Shown here in pieces: positions 18,427-26,853 of a stretch of 64,000 bases of DNA. The first letter of the stretch is position 1. Every line of letters begins with the position of its first letter. Source of the stretch: Tildeniella nuda ZEHNDER 1965/U140. Its GTDB lineage: Bacteria; Cyanobacteriota; Cyanobacteriia; Leptolyngbyales; Leptolyngbyaceae. Where the stretch lies: positions 660,427 through 724,426 of the forward strand of contig JAHHIG010000001.1 in assembly GCA_019358895.1 (NCBI GenBank). The letters are read 5' to 3'. The position numbers and the translations under genes were made by a program. Below the pieces are notes generated by a model. It was given only the letters and a program-made list of their open reading frames with translations. It made no database searches and was not told the origin of the DNA.

Positions 18427-18926
18427 ACTATAGGAACAGTACGGATAACTTCGACACTGAATGCAGCACGCTTGCTAGGCAGTCACGACGGTATACTCGC
18501 CATCATGCGACTGACAAGTGTACGCAAAAGTGACTAAGAAGTAGTCTTAAAGGTAAAGGTTTTACTTAAAAGCTGAGCTTGATTGTGAAGCAAGCAACAA
18601 CGGTGGGTGTCAACTCACATTTTGCAATAAGCTAGATTTAGCATGTTGCTTCGCCAAACGCTATGAGACCTGTATGAAGCAGCGATCCTTGAAACAGGCA
18701 ATCAGCACTGTCTTGTCTTGACCCAACGATGGGACGTTGCCAGGATGTTTGGTCACGAAAGCTGATTCAGTAGAATTCACGATTCTATGGTCAAGCAACC
18801 TTAGCCGCCATCATTCACTAACACTACAACTCAACGGAGCATGGCAATACGCTTGCCCACCTGAAAGATAGAGGCAATTTAGCTCGTAAACGGCAAAGAT
18901 AGCAAAACGCAGGCTCAGTAGATCCT
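18427..18926. other. 500-bp spacer without a recognised gene
   Basis: It lies between the HetZ-family gene and the PilB-N-domain gene, both on the plus strand. No ORF, tRNA or repeat stands out. It could hold a promoter or a small RNA that I cannot identify by eye. Confidence 0.4.
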
Positions 18927-20279
18927 ATGGTGTCTTCAGGCGACCCAATTAAAGCCCATACAGCGGACTCAGAGGACTTTGCAGTTCCAGCGAAGCCCAA
19001 GTCTGACTGGACAGATCAGCTCAATACGGAGCAGGTGTTTCGTCTCATTGACAGCATTCTTCCCTTCGAGGCATGTCTTTACCACCAATTGTTGCCACTC
19101 TCACTGGAGGGCAGCCGTCTGAAGCTAGGTATGGTCAATCTGGACGATGCAGCGGCTCTAGACTATGTGCGGCGCATTCTGGCATATATGAACTGCTCCC
19201 TCGCACCACAAACGCTGGCTACAGATGTTCATCATGCTGCACTATCGGCTTATCTGAGCTATACAGGCAGTCAGAAACAGCCACTCAGTCGCCCCACTAC
19301 GGCACGCGCGATCGCCCAGCACACCGGGCAACGTCTGACCAAAGACATTGCCAAAAATGGTGCCTCAGATGCCGACATTGCCGCTGTCGATGTAGAACAA
19401 CCCCAGCTAGCTCAGGATTCTCACCCGACTTTCCTGGTCGATAGCCCTGAAGATCTCAACTTTCAAGATCTGGACATCGCCACGCCAGCTCCACCGTCTG
19501 TATCAATAGAGGCGCGATCGACTCCCCAAGAGGAGCAGGTAGCCGAACAGCCGAACGATTTCAACCGACTGCGAGAAACGCTCATCCTCAAATCTGAGCC
19601 ACTGTCTGCATCCAAGCCGCCTAAAATCCCTGCACCTGGCGATGCCCTGCCGATCTTACCCGTCGAACCAAAACATCTCTCAGAGCCGATTACAGCGTTG
19701 GCAACACTACCTCCCGCAGAGCTGTTGATCGAGCTGTTGGGGCGGCTACTCGTCGGTGGCATTGGGCGACTCTATTTTGAACGCCAACAGCAGTATGGAC
19801 GCATCCTCTGGAGTCAGAATGGCGTGCTGCAATCGGTCTTAGAAGAGCTACCGCTGGATGTTATTCAAGGCGTAGTGAACGAACTGAAGTTGTTAACTCA
19901 CCTACCCCTGGTGCCAGTCCAAAAGCCCAAACAGGTTGAAATCGAACGGCGCTATCAGAAACAGCGTCTTTTGCTACGTTTACGCGTGATGCCAGGAGCA
20001 CATGGAGAAGAAGCAACCGTCCAGGTGCTACGAGGTGCCGCGCTGAAGTTTTACCAGCAGCAGCAGCTTGCCAGCCTCAGCCGTGATGCCCTCACAATCG
20101 CTCAAGAACTCCAGCACAAAGTCAATGAAATTCGCGTTCGCACCCGCTTCTACCCTTTGAGCAGCCCTGATCAACTCAGCATTCTGCCCGCTTTAGATCA
20201 AGTCATCAAAAGCGTAGAGCAGGATCTTGAGGCACTCAAGGCGTGGCAGTTAGCTGCGATCGAAGAGGAAGAGAACTGA
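18927..20279 (+). CDS. PilB/GspE N-terminal-domain protein lacking the ATPase motifs
   Basis: 450 residues. Residues about 30-110 (TEQVFRLIDSILPFEACLYH, then LGMVNLDDAAALDYVRRIL) resemble the MshE/PilB N-terminal domain, which binds cyclic di-GMP in some homologues. A disordered linker follows. The C-terminal part (about 255-440) looks like the N-terminal portion of a type II/IV secretion ATPase (ELLGRLLVGGIGRLYFER). No Walker A motif is present, so it is unlikely to hydrolyse ATP. It may be an accessory or regulatory pilus protein. Confidence 0.6.
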   Translation: MVSSGDPIKAHTADSEDFAVPAKPKSDWTDQLNTEQVFRLIDSILPFEACLYHQLLPLSLEGSRLKLGMVNLDDAAALDYVRRILAYMNCSLAPQTLATDVHHAALSAYLSYTGSQKQPLSRPTTARAIAQHTGQRLTKDIAKNGASDADIAAVDVEQPQLAQDSHPTFLVDSPEDLNFQDLDIATPAPPSVSIEARSTPQEEQVAEQPNDFNRLRETLILKSEPLSASKPPKIPAPGDALPILPVEPKHLSEPITALATLPPAELLIELLGRLLVGGIGRLYFERQQQYGRILWSQNGVLQSVLEELPLDVIQGVVNELKLLTHLPLVPVQKPKQVEIERRYQKQRLLLRLRVMPGAHGEEATVQVLRGAALKFYQQQQLASLSRDALTIAQELQHKVNEIRVRTRFYPLSSPDQLSILPALDQVIKSVEQDLEALKAWQLAAIEEEEN

Positions 20280-20303
20280 TAACGGTAGTGGGCGATCGTT
20301 ACC

Positions 20304-20399
20304 TTAGGAGTTGTACAGAAATAACAGCATGGTCTGTAGCTGTCAGCCGTCAGCGAAAAGCTAGCTGACCCAAAAGTGTGCAGTTATTTTTTAGCAAGC
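20304..20399. repeat. Roughly 97-bp dispersed repeat, copy 1
   Basis: The flanks GTACAGAAATAACAGCATGG and CCAAAAGTGTGCAG..ATTTTTTAGCAAGC match, in inverted orientation, the copy at 63780-63878. The centres differ: each holds its own GTCAGC-type short repeats. Confidence 0.8.
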
Positions 20400-20437
20400 T
20401 TTTAGTAACAACCAGCGTTAGCAGTCGCAGATGAAGT

Positions 20438-20719
20438 TTATTGCGGCGATCGCGCTTTAGTCGCTGTACTGGGAAACCGTTCCGTTTGCGCGTCCAGCTT
20501 ACGGCGGTAGCTGTACTGACCGTAAACATTTACCAGATAGGGCATGGCATATGTGGCGATCACGGAGAGCCAGCGTTCGCGGTTCATTTCGCCCCGCAGC
20601 AGAGCTGGACCGTGATTGATCACAAAGAGCAGTGAACCGACAAAGACGGCTGTCTTCCAGCCTGTCGTCACAAACTCTGGATCAAACAGGCTCATGACGT
20701 AACCTTTAACCATCCGCAT
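20438..20719 (-). CDS. nrtS: NrtS-like small nitrate/nitrite transporter
   Basis: About 93 residues with two hydrophobic helices. The segment WKTAVFVGSLLFVINHGPAL and the later YAMPYLVNVYGQYS resemble NrtS, a small membrane protein shown in some cyanobacteria to take up nitrate and nitrite. In studied cases two NrtS proteins act together; a second copy is not visible here. A TTG at 20722 precedes the ATG used. No nitrogen-assimilation genes are adjacent. Confidence 0.65.
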   Translation of the reverse strand: MRMVKGYVMSLFDPEFVTTGWKTAVFVGSLLFVINHGPALLRGEMNRERWLSVIATYAMPYLVNVYGQYSYRRKLDAQTERFPSTATKARSPQ

Positions 20720-20740
20720 CAATCAATGCTCCAAACGTGA

Positions 20741-21628
20741 TTAGACAAATTCGCCACGAGCCACTAGAATGACCCGACCGCCAACAGAAACTTGCATATT
20801 GGCTACCGTTTTTGTCGCTTTGAGTAGCAGGAGCGACGGTCTACCAATTTCATGTCCCTGTTCAACGCGAAGATCAATGGATGGTTTTCCTGCGTACAAG
20901 TATTGCACTAAGTAACCTGCTAAACAGCCATTAGCGCTACCAGTCGCAGGATCTTCAGGAATGCCTAATGAGTCAGCAAAGACGCGCACACTAAGATGAT
21001 TTTCGGGATCATATGTCTCTGGGCAAAAGACCAGTATGTCCTTCGCCTGCGTCTTTTCAATGAGCGCAAAATAGCGATCTTTGTTAACCTTAATTCGCTT
21101 TAGTGCTTGATGGGTTTTGAGCGGCACAATGATAAATGGAACGCCCGTCGAAACGTCTTGAATAGGGAAGCGTAGATCGATATCGGTTGTATCAAGATTA
21201 AGCATGGGCGTGATCGCTTCTGCTGCAAATGTCTGACCAAAGATCGGTGATCGCTGCTGCATCCACAGCACATTTGCCAACCCATTTTCGTAGAAGATAC
21301 TGACAGGAATTTGCCCAGCTTTAAGGTTAAGTACAATCGTTTCAACAGGCTGCTTGATGATTTCTTGCTGAAGTATAAAGGCAGTTCCCAATGTGGGATG
21401 TCCAGCAAACGGTAACTCTTGGTTTGGGGTGAAAATCCGCACATCATACCCACCCGATCGCAATTCAGAAGACAAAATAAACGTCGTTTCTGAATAATTC
21501 ATTTCCTTTGCAATTTGCTGCATTTCTGCCGTAGACAGCGCCTCAGCATGAGTAAAGACCGCTAACTGATTGCCAGCATATTTCGTCTCGGCAAAGACAT
21601 CGACGATATAGAAAGGTAATGATGGCAT
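20741..21628 (-). CDS. PhzF-family isomerase/epimerase
   Basis: About 295 residues. The N-terminus FYIVDVFAETKYAGNQLAVF, the glutamate-containing NYSETTF and the late signature DPATGSANGCLAGYLV are diagnostic of the PhzF/diaminopimelate-epimerase-like fold. Most members are named after phenazine biosynthesis, but there are no phenazine genes here, so the substrate is unknown. The ATG at 21628 fits the family; a TTG six codons upstream is possible. Confidence 0.9.
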   Translation of the reverse strand: MPSLPFYIVDVFAETKYAGNQLAVFTHAEALSTAEMQQIAKEMNYSETTFILSSELRSGGYDVRIFTPNQELPFAGHPTLGTAFILQQEIIKQPVETIVLNLKAGQIPVSIFYENGLANVLWMQQRSPIFGQTFAAEAITPMLNLDTTDIDLRFPIQDVSTGVPFIIVPLKTHQALKRIKVNKDRYFALIEKTQAKDILVFCPETYDPENHLSVRVFADSLGIPEDPATGSANGCLAGYLVQYLYAGKPSIDLRVEQGHEIGRPSLLLLKATKTVANMQVSVGGRVILVARGEFV

Positions 21629-21760
21629 CGCTTTTTCTTGTGTCAATTTCTGTGCGTCGAACTCGCGTTAATTTAAACTCTCCAGTTCATGCTTCTTGTC
21701 AGCCACTTGGGATTTTCTCAATGGAGCCGAAGGAAGGTTAAGGTAACGGCTGATGATCAA

Positions 21761-22393
21761 TTATTGCCTGACAAACTGCGATCGATACACGGCTTCTCCC
21801 CGCTCCATCGTTGAGGCTTCGCGTTCGGTGGGGATAGGGAGAGGATTGGAGTCTAGCCAACCATCGTGCATACAGCTAAAAGCGAGATGGGTGGCGAAAC
21901 GATCGTGCATCTCCACGGCGACTTCTTCCACGTCAGATTGAATAAAGACCGTGCCACCGGGCGCTAGTGCCGCTGCCAGATCCTCAATCAATTCTGGCTG
22001 TACAACTCGTCGCTTTTGGTGTTTGCGCTTGAACCACGGATCGGGGAACTGGATCGTCACATACTGAAGCCGTCCCACAGGCAGCGATCGCAGCAAAGGG
22101 CGCAAGGAATTGTTGGCATTGCAGAACAAGTAGTGCAAATTGGTCAGGCACAACTCAGCTTTCCAGCCGTTTGCCTGCTCCACCAACGGTTCTCGAATTT
22201 CCAAGCCTAAGAAATTCCACACTGGCTGCACCTGCGCCATTTGCAGCAGAAAGCGACCCTTGCCGCAGCCAACGTCCAAATGGAGCGGTCGATCGAGGTC
22301 ACTATAAAGACGGCTCCAGTCAGGCGGGCTGATCGGAGTCTGATATTTTTTACTCAGTGGGTTGACATGCTCACGCACACGGACGATAGACAA
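21761..22393 (-). CDS. trmB: tRNA (guanine-N7)-methyltransferase
   Basis: TrmB methylates G46 of many tRNAs. The SAM-binding motif is LHLDVGCGKGRFL, and FPDPWFKRKHQKRRVVQPE is the family hallmark. 210 residues is the usual length. The start is TTG at 22393, with AGAGG about 7 nt upstream; the resulting N-terminus (MSIVRVREHVNPLS) matches cyanobacterial homologues. The gene is separated from the divergent phosphoesterase gene by 270 bp of short repeats. Confidence 0.95.
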   Translation of the reverse strand: MSIVRVREHVNPLSKKYQTPISPPDWSRLYSDLDRPLHLDVGCGKGRFLLQMAQVQPVWNFLGLEIREPLVEQANGWKAELCLTNLHYLFCNANNSLRPLLRSLPVGRLQYVTIQFPDPWFKRKHQKRRVVQPELIEDLAAALAPGGTVFIQSDVEEVAVEMHDRFATHLAFSCMHDGWLDSNPLPIPTEREASTMERGEAVYRSQFVRQ

Positions 22394-22399
22394 GTGAGA

Positions 22400-22620
22400 A
22401 ACCTCTAGAAAAAGGATAAAGGCTAAAAGGAAGAAGAAAGGCTAAAGGATGAAGGCTAAAGGCTAAAAAGGGCTAAAAGAAAGAAGTAAAGGCTAAGGGA
22501 TGTAGCTTGCTTCTGTAAAGCAGTAGGCTAAAGGCTTAAAAAAGATGAAGGTAGAGCTTTGGAGTTAATTCTGCCTCCTGCCTCCTGCCTCCTGCCTTCT
22601 GCCTCCTGCCTTCTGCCTTA
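22400..22620. repeat. Short-repeat spacer: AAGGCTAAAA-type and 7-bp CTGCCTC tandem repeats
   Basis: 22405-22550 contains many variants of AAGGCTAAAAG, also seen within mutS (about 140-165) and at 59567-59625. 22571-22620 is a heptanucleotide array (CTGCCTC and CTGCCTT), a type long known as STRR in cyanobacteria. It fills the trmB/phosphoesterase divergent spacer. Confidence 0.85.
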
Positions 22621-22663
22621 GTTTTCAGCCATTCCCCTTCGCAAATCGCTTAGGATCGATCGC

Positions 22664-23767
22664 ATGAGTCTTAATTTTCGCTTCGCCATCATTAGCGACT
22701 TGCACATCGCTGTACCGCATACCATTTGGGATCATCCTAGCCGTTTTCATTTAGTTGAAGTCAGCATTCCTGTCTTAGAAAACATTCTCGATCGCCTGAG
22801 CACTCTCAAGCTTGATTTCCTGCTACTACCTGGCGATCTGACCCAGCATGGCGAACCAGCAAATCATACCTGGCTGGCAGAACGGTTGGCACAATTGCCA
22901 TATCCAGCCTATGTTGTTCCTGGCAATCACGATGTACCAACGTTGCAAGCGGATCATCACTCGATCGGGCTGACGGACTTTCCAAACTACTACCGCTCGT
23001 TCGGCTATGACAACCCTGACCAACTCTATTACACCTGCCCACTGCTGCCAGGAGTGCGGCTGATTGGGCTGAACTCTAATCAGTTTGATGCCCACGGTCA
23101 GCAATTGGGCTGTTTGGATGATGAGCAGTTGCTCTGGCTGCAACGAGTGCTGAAGGCATATCAAGAGGATTTGATCCTGGTCATGGTGCACCATAATGTT
23201 GTGGAACATTTGCCAGGGCAGTCACGCAACCCACTGGGGAGGCGTTATATGTTGGACAATGCGCCGACGTTGTTGCAAATGCTGCAAGCAGCAACGGTGC
23301 AGTTAGTGTTTACAGGGCACTTGCATGTGCAGGATATTGCTTGCTCTCAAGGTATTTACGACATTACAACTGGTTCGCTGGTGAGCTACCCGCATCCCTA
23401 TCGTGTGCTGGAGTTGCAGACGGACGATCGCGGGCAGCGATCGCTCCACATTACCTCCGATCGCGTCGAGTCTGTACTCGGTTGGGAAACCTTGCAGCAA
23501 ACCTCGCGTGACTTCATGAGTGAGCGATCCCAGCCGTTTATGCTCCAGCTTTTAATGCAGCCACCGCTAAAGTTGCCGCAGGCTGAAGCTGAAGCGCTGG
23601 CTCCCAGCCTGCGATACTTTTGGGCAGACCTCGCTAACGGTGACGCTATATTTGACTTTCCTCATTTTCCGCCCGCTGCCCGTCGATACTTTGAACGGTT
23701 TAGCGCGATCGATGCCAACGGTCAGCCACAACGCATTGATAATGCTGTGATCTTGCGCTTGTCGTAA
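22664..23767 (+). CDS. Calcineurin-like metallophosphoesterase
   Basis: 367 residues. All five blocks of the metallophosphoesterase core are visible: ISDLHI, LLPGDLTQHGE, VVPGNHDVP, VMVHHNVV and FTGHLHVQD. The arrangement is closest to the CpdA/cyclic-nucleotide phosphodiesterase-like branch, but the substrate is not decided. No signal peptide, so cytoplasmic. The C-terminal 100 residues are less conserved. Confidence 0.88.
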   Translation: MSLNFRFAIISDLHIAVPHTIWDHPSRFHLVEVSIPVLENILDRLSTLKLDFLLLPGDLTQHGEPANHTWLAERLAQLPYPAYVVPGNHDVPTLQADHHSIGLTDFPNYYRSFGYDNPDQLYYTCPLLPGVRLIGLNSNQFDAHGQQLGCLDDEQLLWLQRVLKAYQEDLILVMVHHNVVEHLPGQSRNPLGRRYMLDNAPTLLQMLQAATVQLVFTGHLHVQDIACSQGIYDITTGSLVSYPHPYRVLELQTDDRGQRSLHITSDRVESVLGWETLQQTSRDFMSERSQPFMLQLLMQPPLKLPQAEAEALAPSLRYFWADLANGDAIFDFPHFPPAARRYFERFSAIDANGQPQRIDNAVILRLS

Positions 23768-23806
23768 ACAGAATCAGATCGCAAAGTCAAACAGAGAAAA
23801 CCGCAC

Positions 23807-24142
23807 GTGAGTAGTGGAACCACCTTATTTTTGCTCCTTGTAGCGGCAGTGCTAGAAGCAGGCGGTGATGCCTTGGTGCGATCGGGCTTGCACAGTCCAA
23901 TACTCCTGAAGCGCACTGCACTGATCTTGCTGGGTAGCATTGTCTTGCTAGCGTATGGTGTCGTTGTAAACCTGCCACCGTGGGATTTTGGACGGTTGCT
24001 AGGTGTCTATGTCACACTGTTTTTCTTAGTAGCCCAGCTCATCAACTGGCTTGGCTTTGGTCTCAAACCCACAGTGCCAATCCTGGTGGGAGGTGTTTTG
24101 ATTCTGATGGGCGGCTTAGTAATTTCACTCTGGAGACCTTGA
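23807..24142 (+). CDS. Small four-helix membrane protein (SMR/EamA-like)
   Basis: 111 residues from a GTG start, with four hydrophobic helices (about 5-23, 30-50, 60-83 and 88-107). The first helix carries a glutamate in AAVLEAGGDALVRSGL, as in small-multidrug-resistance-like carriers. Transported substrate unknown. The last codon and the TGA stop are part of the first unit of a 64-bp tandem repeat that continues downstream. Confidence 0.7.
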   Translation: MSSGTTLFLLLVAAVLEAGGDALVRSGLHSPILLKRTALILLGSIVLLAYGVVVNLPPWDFGRLLGVYVTLFFLVAQLINWLGFGLKPTVPILVGGVLILMGGLVISLWRP

Positions 24143-24326
24143 TTGAGCGGTCAGCGATCAGCTATCAGCGGTTAGCTGTGGATGGTGCGATGCTACGTGA
24201 CCTTGATTGAGCGGTCAGCGATCGGCTATCAGCGGTTAGCTGTGGATGGTGCGATGCTACGTGACCTTGATTGAGCGGTCAGCGATCAGCTATCGGCGGT
24301 TAGCTGTGGATGGTGCGATGCTACAT
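24135..24326. repeat. 64-bp tandem repeat, three units
   Basis: Units begin at 24135, 24199 and 24263 with GACCTTGATTGAGCGGTCAG and differ at only a few positions. The first eight bases of unit 1 are the end and stop codon of the SMR-like gene, so the array arose by duplication including the gene's 3' end. Inside each unit are TCAGC-type short repeats. Confidence 0.92.
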
Positions 24327-24371
24327 GACCCAAGGGCAAAGGCTTAGGCGATTTCCAGAAAAAATTCTACC

Positions 24372-24415
24372 CTTCGACTTCGCTCAGGGTGCAAGCTAGC
24401 TGAGCGAAGTCGAAG
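24372..24415. terminator. 16-bp perfect inverted repeat
   Basis: CTTCGACTTCGCTCAG and CTGAGCGAAGTCGAAG flank a 12-nt loop. It is a common cyanobacterial palindrome between the convergent SMR-like and FIST genes and may terminate transcription from one or both sides. Confidence 0.6.
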
Positions 24416-24481
24416 CTAGTGGGTAGTTTCTTTGTCGGAAATCTCCTTAGGATCGTGAATGTAATCAAACCGAACGCTTGC

Positions 24482-24557
24482 GTAGGATGTGTTAGGCGCT
24501 AGCCGTAACGCATCGCTGCCAGAGTTTGATGCGTTACGCTGCGCTAACACATCCTAC
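24482..24557. repeat. Palindromic element, roughly 76 bp
   Basis: GTAGGATGTGTTAGGCGCTA..GTAACGCATC is mirrored by GATGCGTTACGC..GCGCTAACACATCCTAC. The near-complete palindrome resembles a MITE or REP-like element. It sits in the 540-bp spacer downstream of the SMR-like gene, which holds no gene. Confidence 0.75.
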
Positions 24558-24682
24558 AGAATTCGATCTTATTTAATTCTCATTCCTTAAGACTTGTTAA
24601 GACGTAAGCTCATATTCTCTAGCGGGTGTCAGCCAGCCAAAGCCTGCACTGACCGCTGACCGCTAGTTGCTAAACTCACTGC

Positions 24683-25951
24683 TCATGGCTGACGCACAAT
24701 ACCAAAAACCGATGTAAACCCATGCAGAAACGTGCTGTTGCCGACGGGACCAATCTCGCCACTGCAAAAGAACCCACTTAGAGGCACGTCAGGAAAGTAG
24801 CGGCTGAAGAGTCGAGAATCGAAATTGGGTTCATCGTACAGACGTTCGCCCCGTCCGACGCAGGCAAACATGAGCGCACCGATCGCATCGGTTGGTTTTG
24901 TCTGCTGATACCGCTCAAGCAGCATTTCCAGGTCTTCGGCAGACGCTTGGGCATCGCGCAGGTGAAACTGAATGCGCTGACCGGGGCGAATGCGATCGCC
25001 AATTGCGATCGCGCCCACTCTGGGATCTACGCCCAACAATGATCGAATCAAAAAGTCTCCCTGCTCCAGCTCTTGCTTAAATTCATTCTGAGCGACACCG
25101 ACAAAGAGGGCATTTTGCGCCAGCATTCGATCGTCCTCATCCAGCGTCTGAATGAGATCTTGCAGCACCTCCAGTGGCGTACGCTTTTGCGACACCCGTG
25201 AGCCACCACCAAGCGGCACGGGACTAGAATCTGCCTGCTCTTCCAACCCTAAGACAATGTTCCGTTCGCCGTCTGTTACCCAGTACGGTTGTCCGATCGG
25301 TCGGCAGCCCTGCGCCACAATCGTCTCCACGACAACATTGCCGCTCAACGCCAGACCCACCACGCCTTCGCGGTGTAAGCGATAGTCGCAAAATAAACCA
25401 CTGCCATCATTGGCGGCGGCGCTGGCAATGCCACCCACTTTGGTCGACCCAGGATAGGCAAAATCCAGCCCCTGTAGCAGATCATTAATTTTAGAAAAGG
25501 ACTGATCAGCCAGTAAAACAAACTGTGGTTGGTCGTCAATCGGCACACCGAGCAGTTCCACCCAGGCATCGGGCGCACTGTCTAAATCAGGCAACTGCTC
25601 AGCCGTAAGCTGGAACGATCGCACCGTTACACCCGGCAACGTCGCCAACGTGAGGGCGATCGCAGGCTCATCTTCAACTTCCTGGGGTTGACTGTCGCCC
25701 TTCGTTCCAACGACACCAGTGCCGCCGCAACCAATGATGGGAATGGCTGGCAATCGCTCCTGTAGCAGCGGCATCAAGCGAGAATATTCACTTGCAAAGG
25801 CAGCGGCAATGAAGACAAAGCCGATGTCAGGCGTACATAGTAGTGCGGCTTGTGCCTTTTGTACCACGTCATCAACGGCTGCCTCTAAGGAAGGGCGAGT
25901 GGATAGCGTGCTGACCCACTGAATTGAATTGGCGATGTCTCCTCCGGTCAT
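24683..25951 (-). CDS. FIST-domain sensory protein
   Basis: 422 residues made of a FIST_N domain (FIAAAFASEYSRLMPLLQER, PIIGCGGTGVVG, then STKVGGIASAA) and a FIST_C domain ending in PLSGFFCSGEIGPVGNSTFL. FIST domains are thought to bind small ligands, possibly amino acids, and often feed into signal transduction. No kinase, GGDEF or receiver domain is attached and no partner gene is adjacent. Confidence 0.88.
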   Translation of the reverse strand: MTGGDIANSIQWVSTLSTRPSLEAAVDDVVQKAQAALLCTPDIGFVFIAAAFASEYSRLMPLLQERLPAIPIIGCGGTGVVGTKGDSQPQEVEDEPAIALTLATLPGVTVRSFQLTAEQLPDLDSAPDAWVELLGVPIDDQPQFVLLADQSFSKINDLLQGLDFAYPGSTKVGGIASAAANDGSGLFCDYRLHREGVVGLALSGNVVVETIVAQGCRPIGQPYWVTDGERNIVLGLEEQADSSPVPLGGGSRVSQKRTPLEVLQDLIQTLDEDDRMLAQNALFVGVAQNEFKQELEQGDFLIRSLLGVDPRVGAIAIGDRIRPGQRIQFHLRDAQASAEDLEMLLERYQQTKPTDAIGALMFACVGRGERLYDEPNFDSRLFSRYFPDVPLSGFFCSGEIGPVGNSTFLHGFTSVFGIVRQP

Positions 25952-26363
25952 TGGCTTTCCCCTTTAAGCAAAGGATGATCACCAGCGTAGCTGGAAATGT
26001 TTCAATCGTTCGCAGATTCTGAGCAATTATTAGAACAGCCTCAACAATTCTCAAGCTTCGCCAGGGCGTTCTACGGATCTGGTAGAGTAGTGTTAGCGTT
26101 ACGATAAGTAAAGGTGGAATGCTGTCCGTCGTCCTCTTTCCATTGAGGTAGCGACAATCGTCAACGATTAGGCAACCTTCCACTGGAGTGCGATCGCTCT
26201 CTGCCTCACCCAAACAGAGATGACTAAAGCGATGGATGTAAGCGTACATCGATCGGGCGATCGGCAAAGTGCTGATGTTCGGGGAAGCAGCGGTAACTTA
26301 CGAATCAGTAATGTACCAGCGCTTAACCCATACTCGATAAGAATGATTAGTAGCGAACAATCC
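25952..26363. other. Divergent spacer between FIST and cp12
   Basis: 412 bp that must hold both promoters. I see no additional gene; an open frame reading in front of cp12 lacks family support. No operator can be named with confidence. Confidence 0.4.
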
Positions 26364-26588
26364 ATGAGCGATATTCAAGAAAAAATCCAAGATGAGTTGC
26401 AGCAAGCCCGTGCCGCTTGTGATGTCAATGGCAGCACCTCCCCTGAGTGTGCCGCAGCCTGGGATGCCGTCGAAGAACTGCAATCGGAGGCAGCTCACCA
26501 ACGGCAAGCTAAACCCAAGAAAAACTCCCTCGAAGTCTACTGCGACGATAATCCTGAAGCGGCTGAATGTCGCATCTACGAAGACTAA
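26364..26588 (+). CDS. cp12: Calvin-cycle regulatory protein CP12
   Basis: 74 residues. CP12 is a small disordered redox switch that, when oxidised in the dark, assembles GAPDH and phosphoribulokinase into an inactive complex. Both cysteine pairs are present (C19/C29 in CDVNGSTSPEC and C60/C69 in CDDNPEAAEC), together with the AAWDAVEELQSE helix and the C-terminal RIYED tail that enters GAPDH. The ATG at 26364 gives the canonical N-terminus (MSDIQEKIQDE). A strong terminator follows. Confidence 0.97.
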   Translation: MSDIQEKIQDELQQARAACDVNGSTSPECAAAWDAVEELQSEAAHQRQAKPKKNSLEVYCDDNPEAAECRIYED

Positions 26589-26653
26589 TGCCCGCTGACT
26601 GCAAGCACCAAACCGCAATCTCCTACAACTTTTGAGCCTGTAGGATGAACAGG

Positions 26654-26704
26654 TTGACGAGTAGCTTCAACGCCCACCGGGCATTTTAGCTACTCGTCAA
26701 TTTT
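26654..26704 (+). terminator. Rho-independent terminator after cp12
   Basis: TTGACGAGTAGCT pairs perfectly with AGCTACTCGTCAA across a 21-nt loop and is followed by TTTT. Confidence 0.8.
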
Positions 26705-26718
26705 GATGTTTAATGTAG

Positions 26719-26822
26719 ACAGAACTGACGCATTTTGACTAAAACCTCCGAGGATTGAGCGCAGTCAATGTCGGCGATGCTCAATCCTTGTTCAAGCTTC
26801 TGAGGTTTGCGGAAGTCCTAGT
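26719..26822. mobile_element. 104-bp MITE of the ACAGGACT family
   Basis: The ends ACAGAACTGACGCA and TGCGGAAGTCCTAGT are near-inverse copies of those at 17117-17219. The subterminal AAAACCTCCGAGG / CTGAGGTTT matches the element at 41110-41205. An inner GATTGAGC..GCTCAATC stem completes the hairpin. It lies directly upstream of the DUF3177 gene and may affect its transcription. Confidence 0.75.
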
Positions 26823-26853
26823 AGAAAGTTTGTTTCCTGTCAGCCCTATCGTT

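Noticed and set aside
22571..22620. Regularly spaced repeats considered as a CRISPR array
   Set aside because: The units are 7 bp with no spacers; this is a simple heptamer array. No cas genes are present.
25872..26267. 131-residue minus-strand frame between FIST and cp12
   Set aside because: It overlaps the 5' end of the FIST gene and reads as unordered sequence with no start signal or family pattern.
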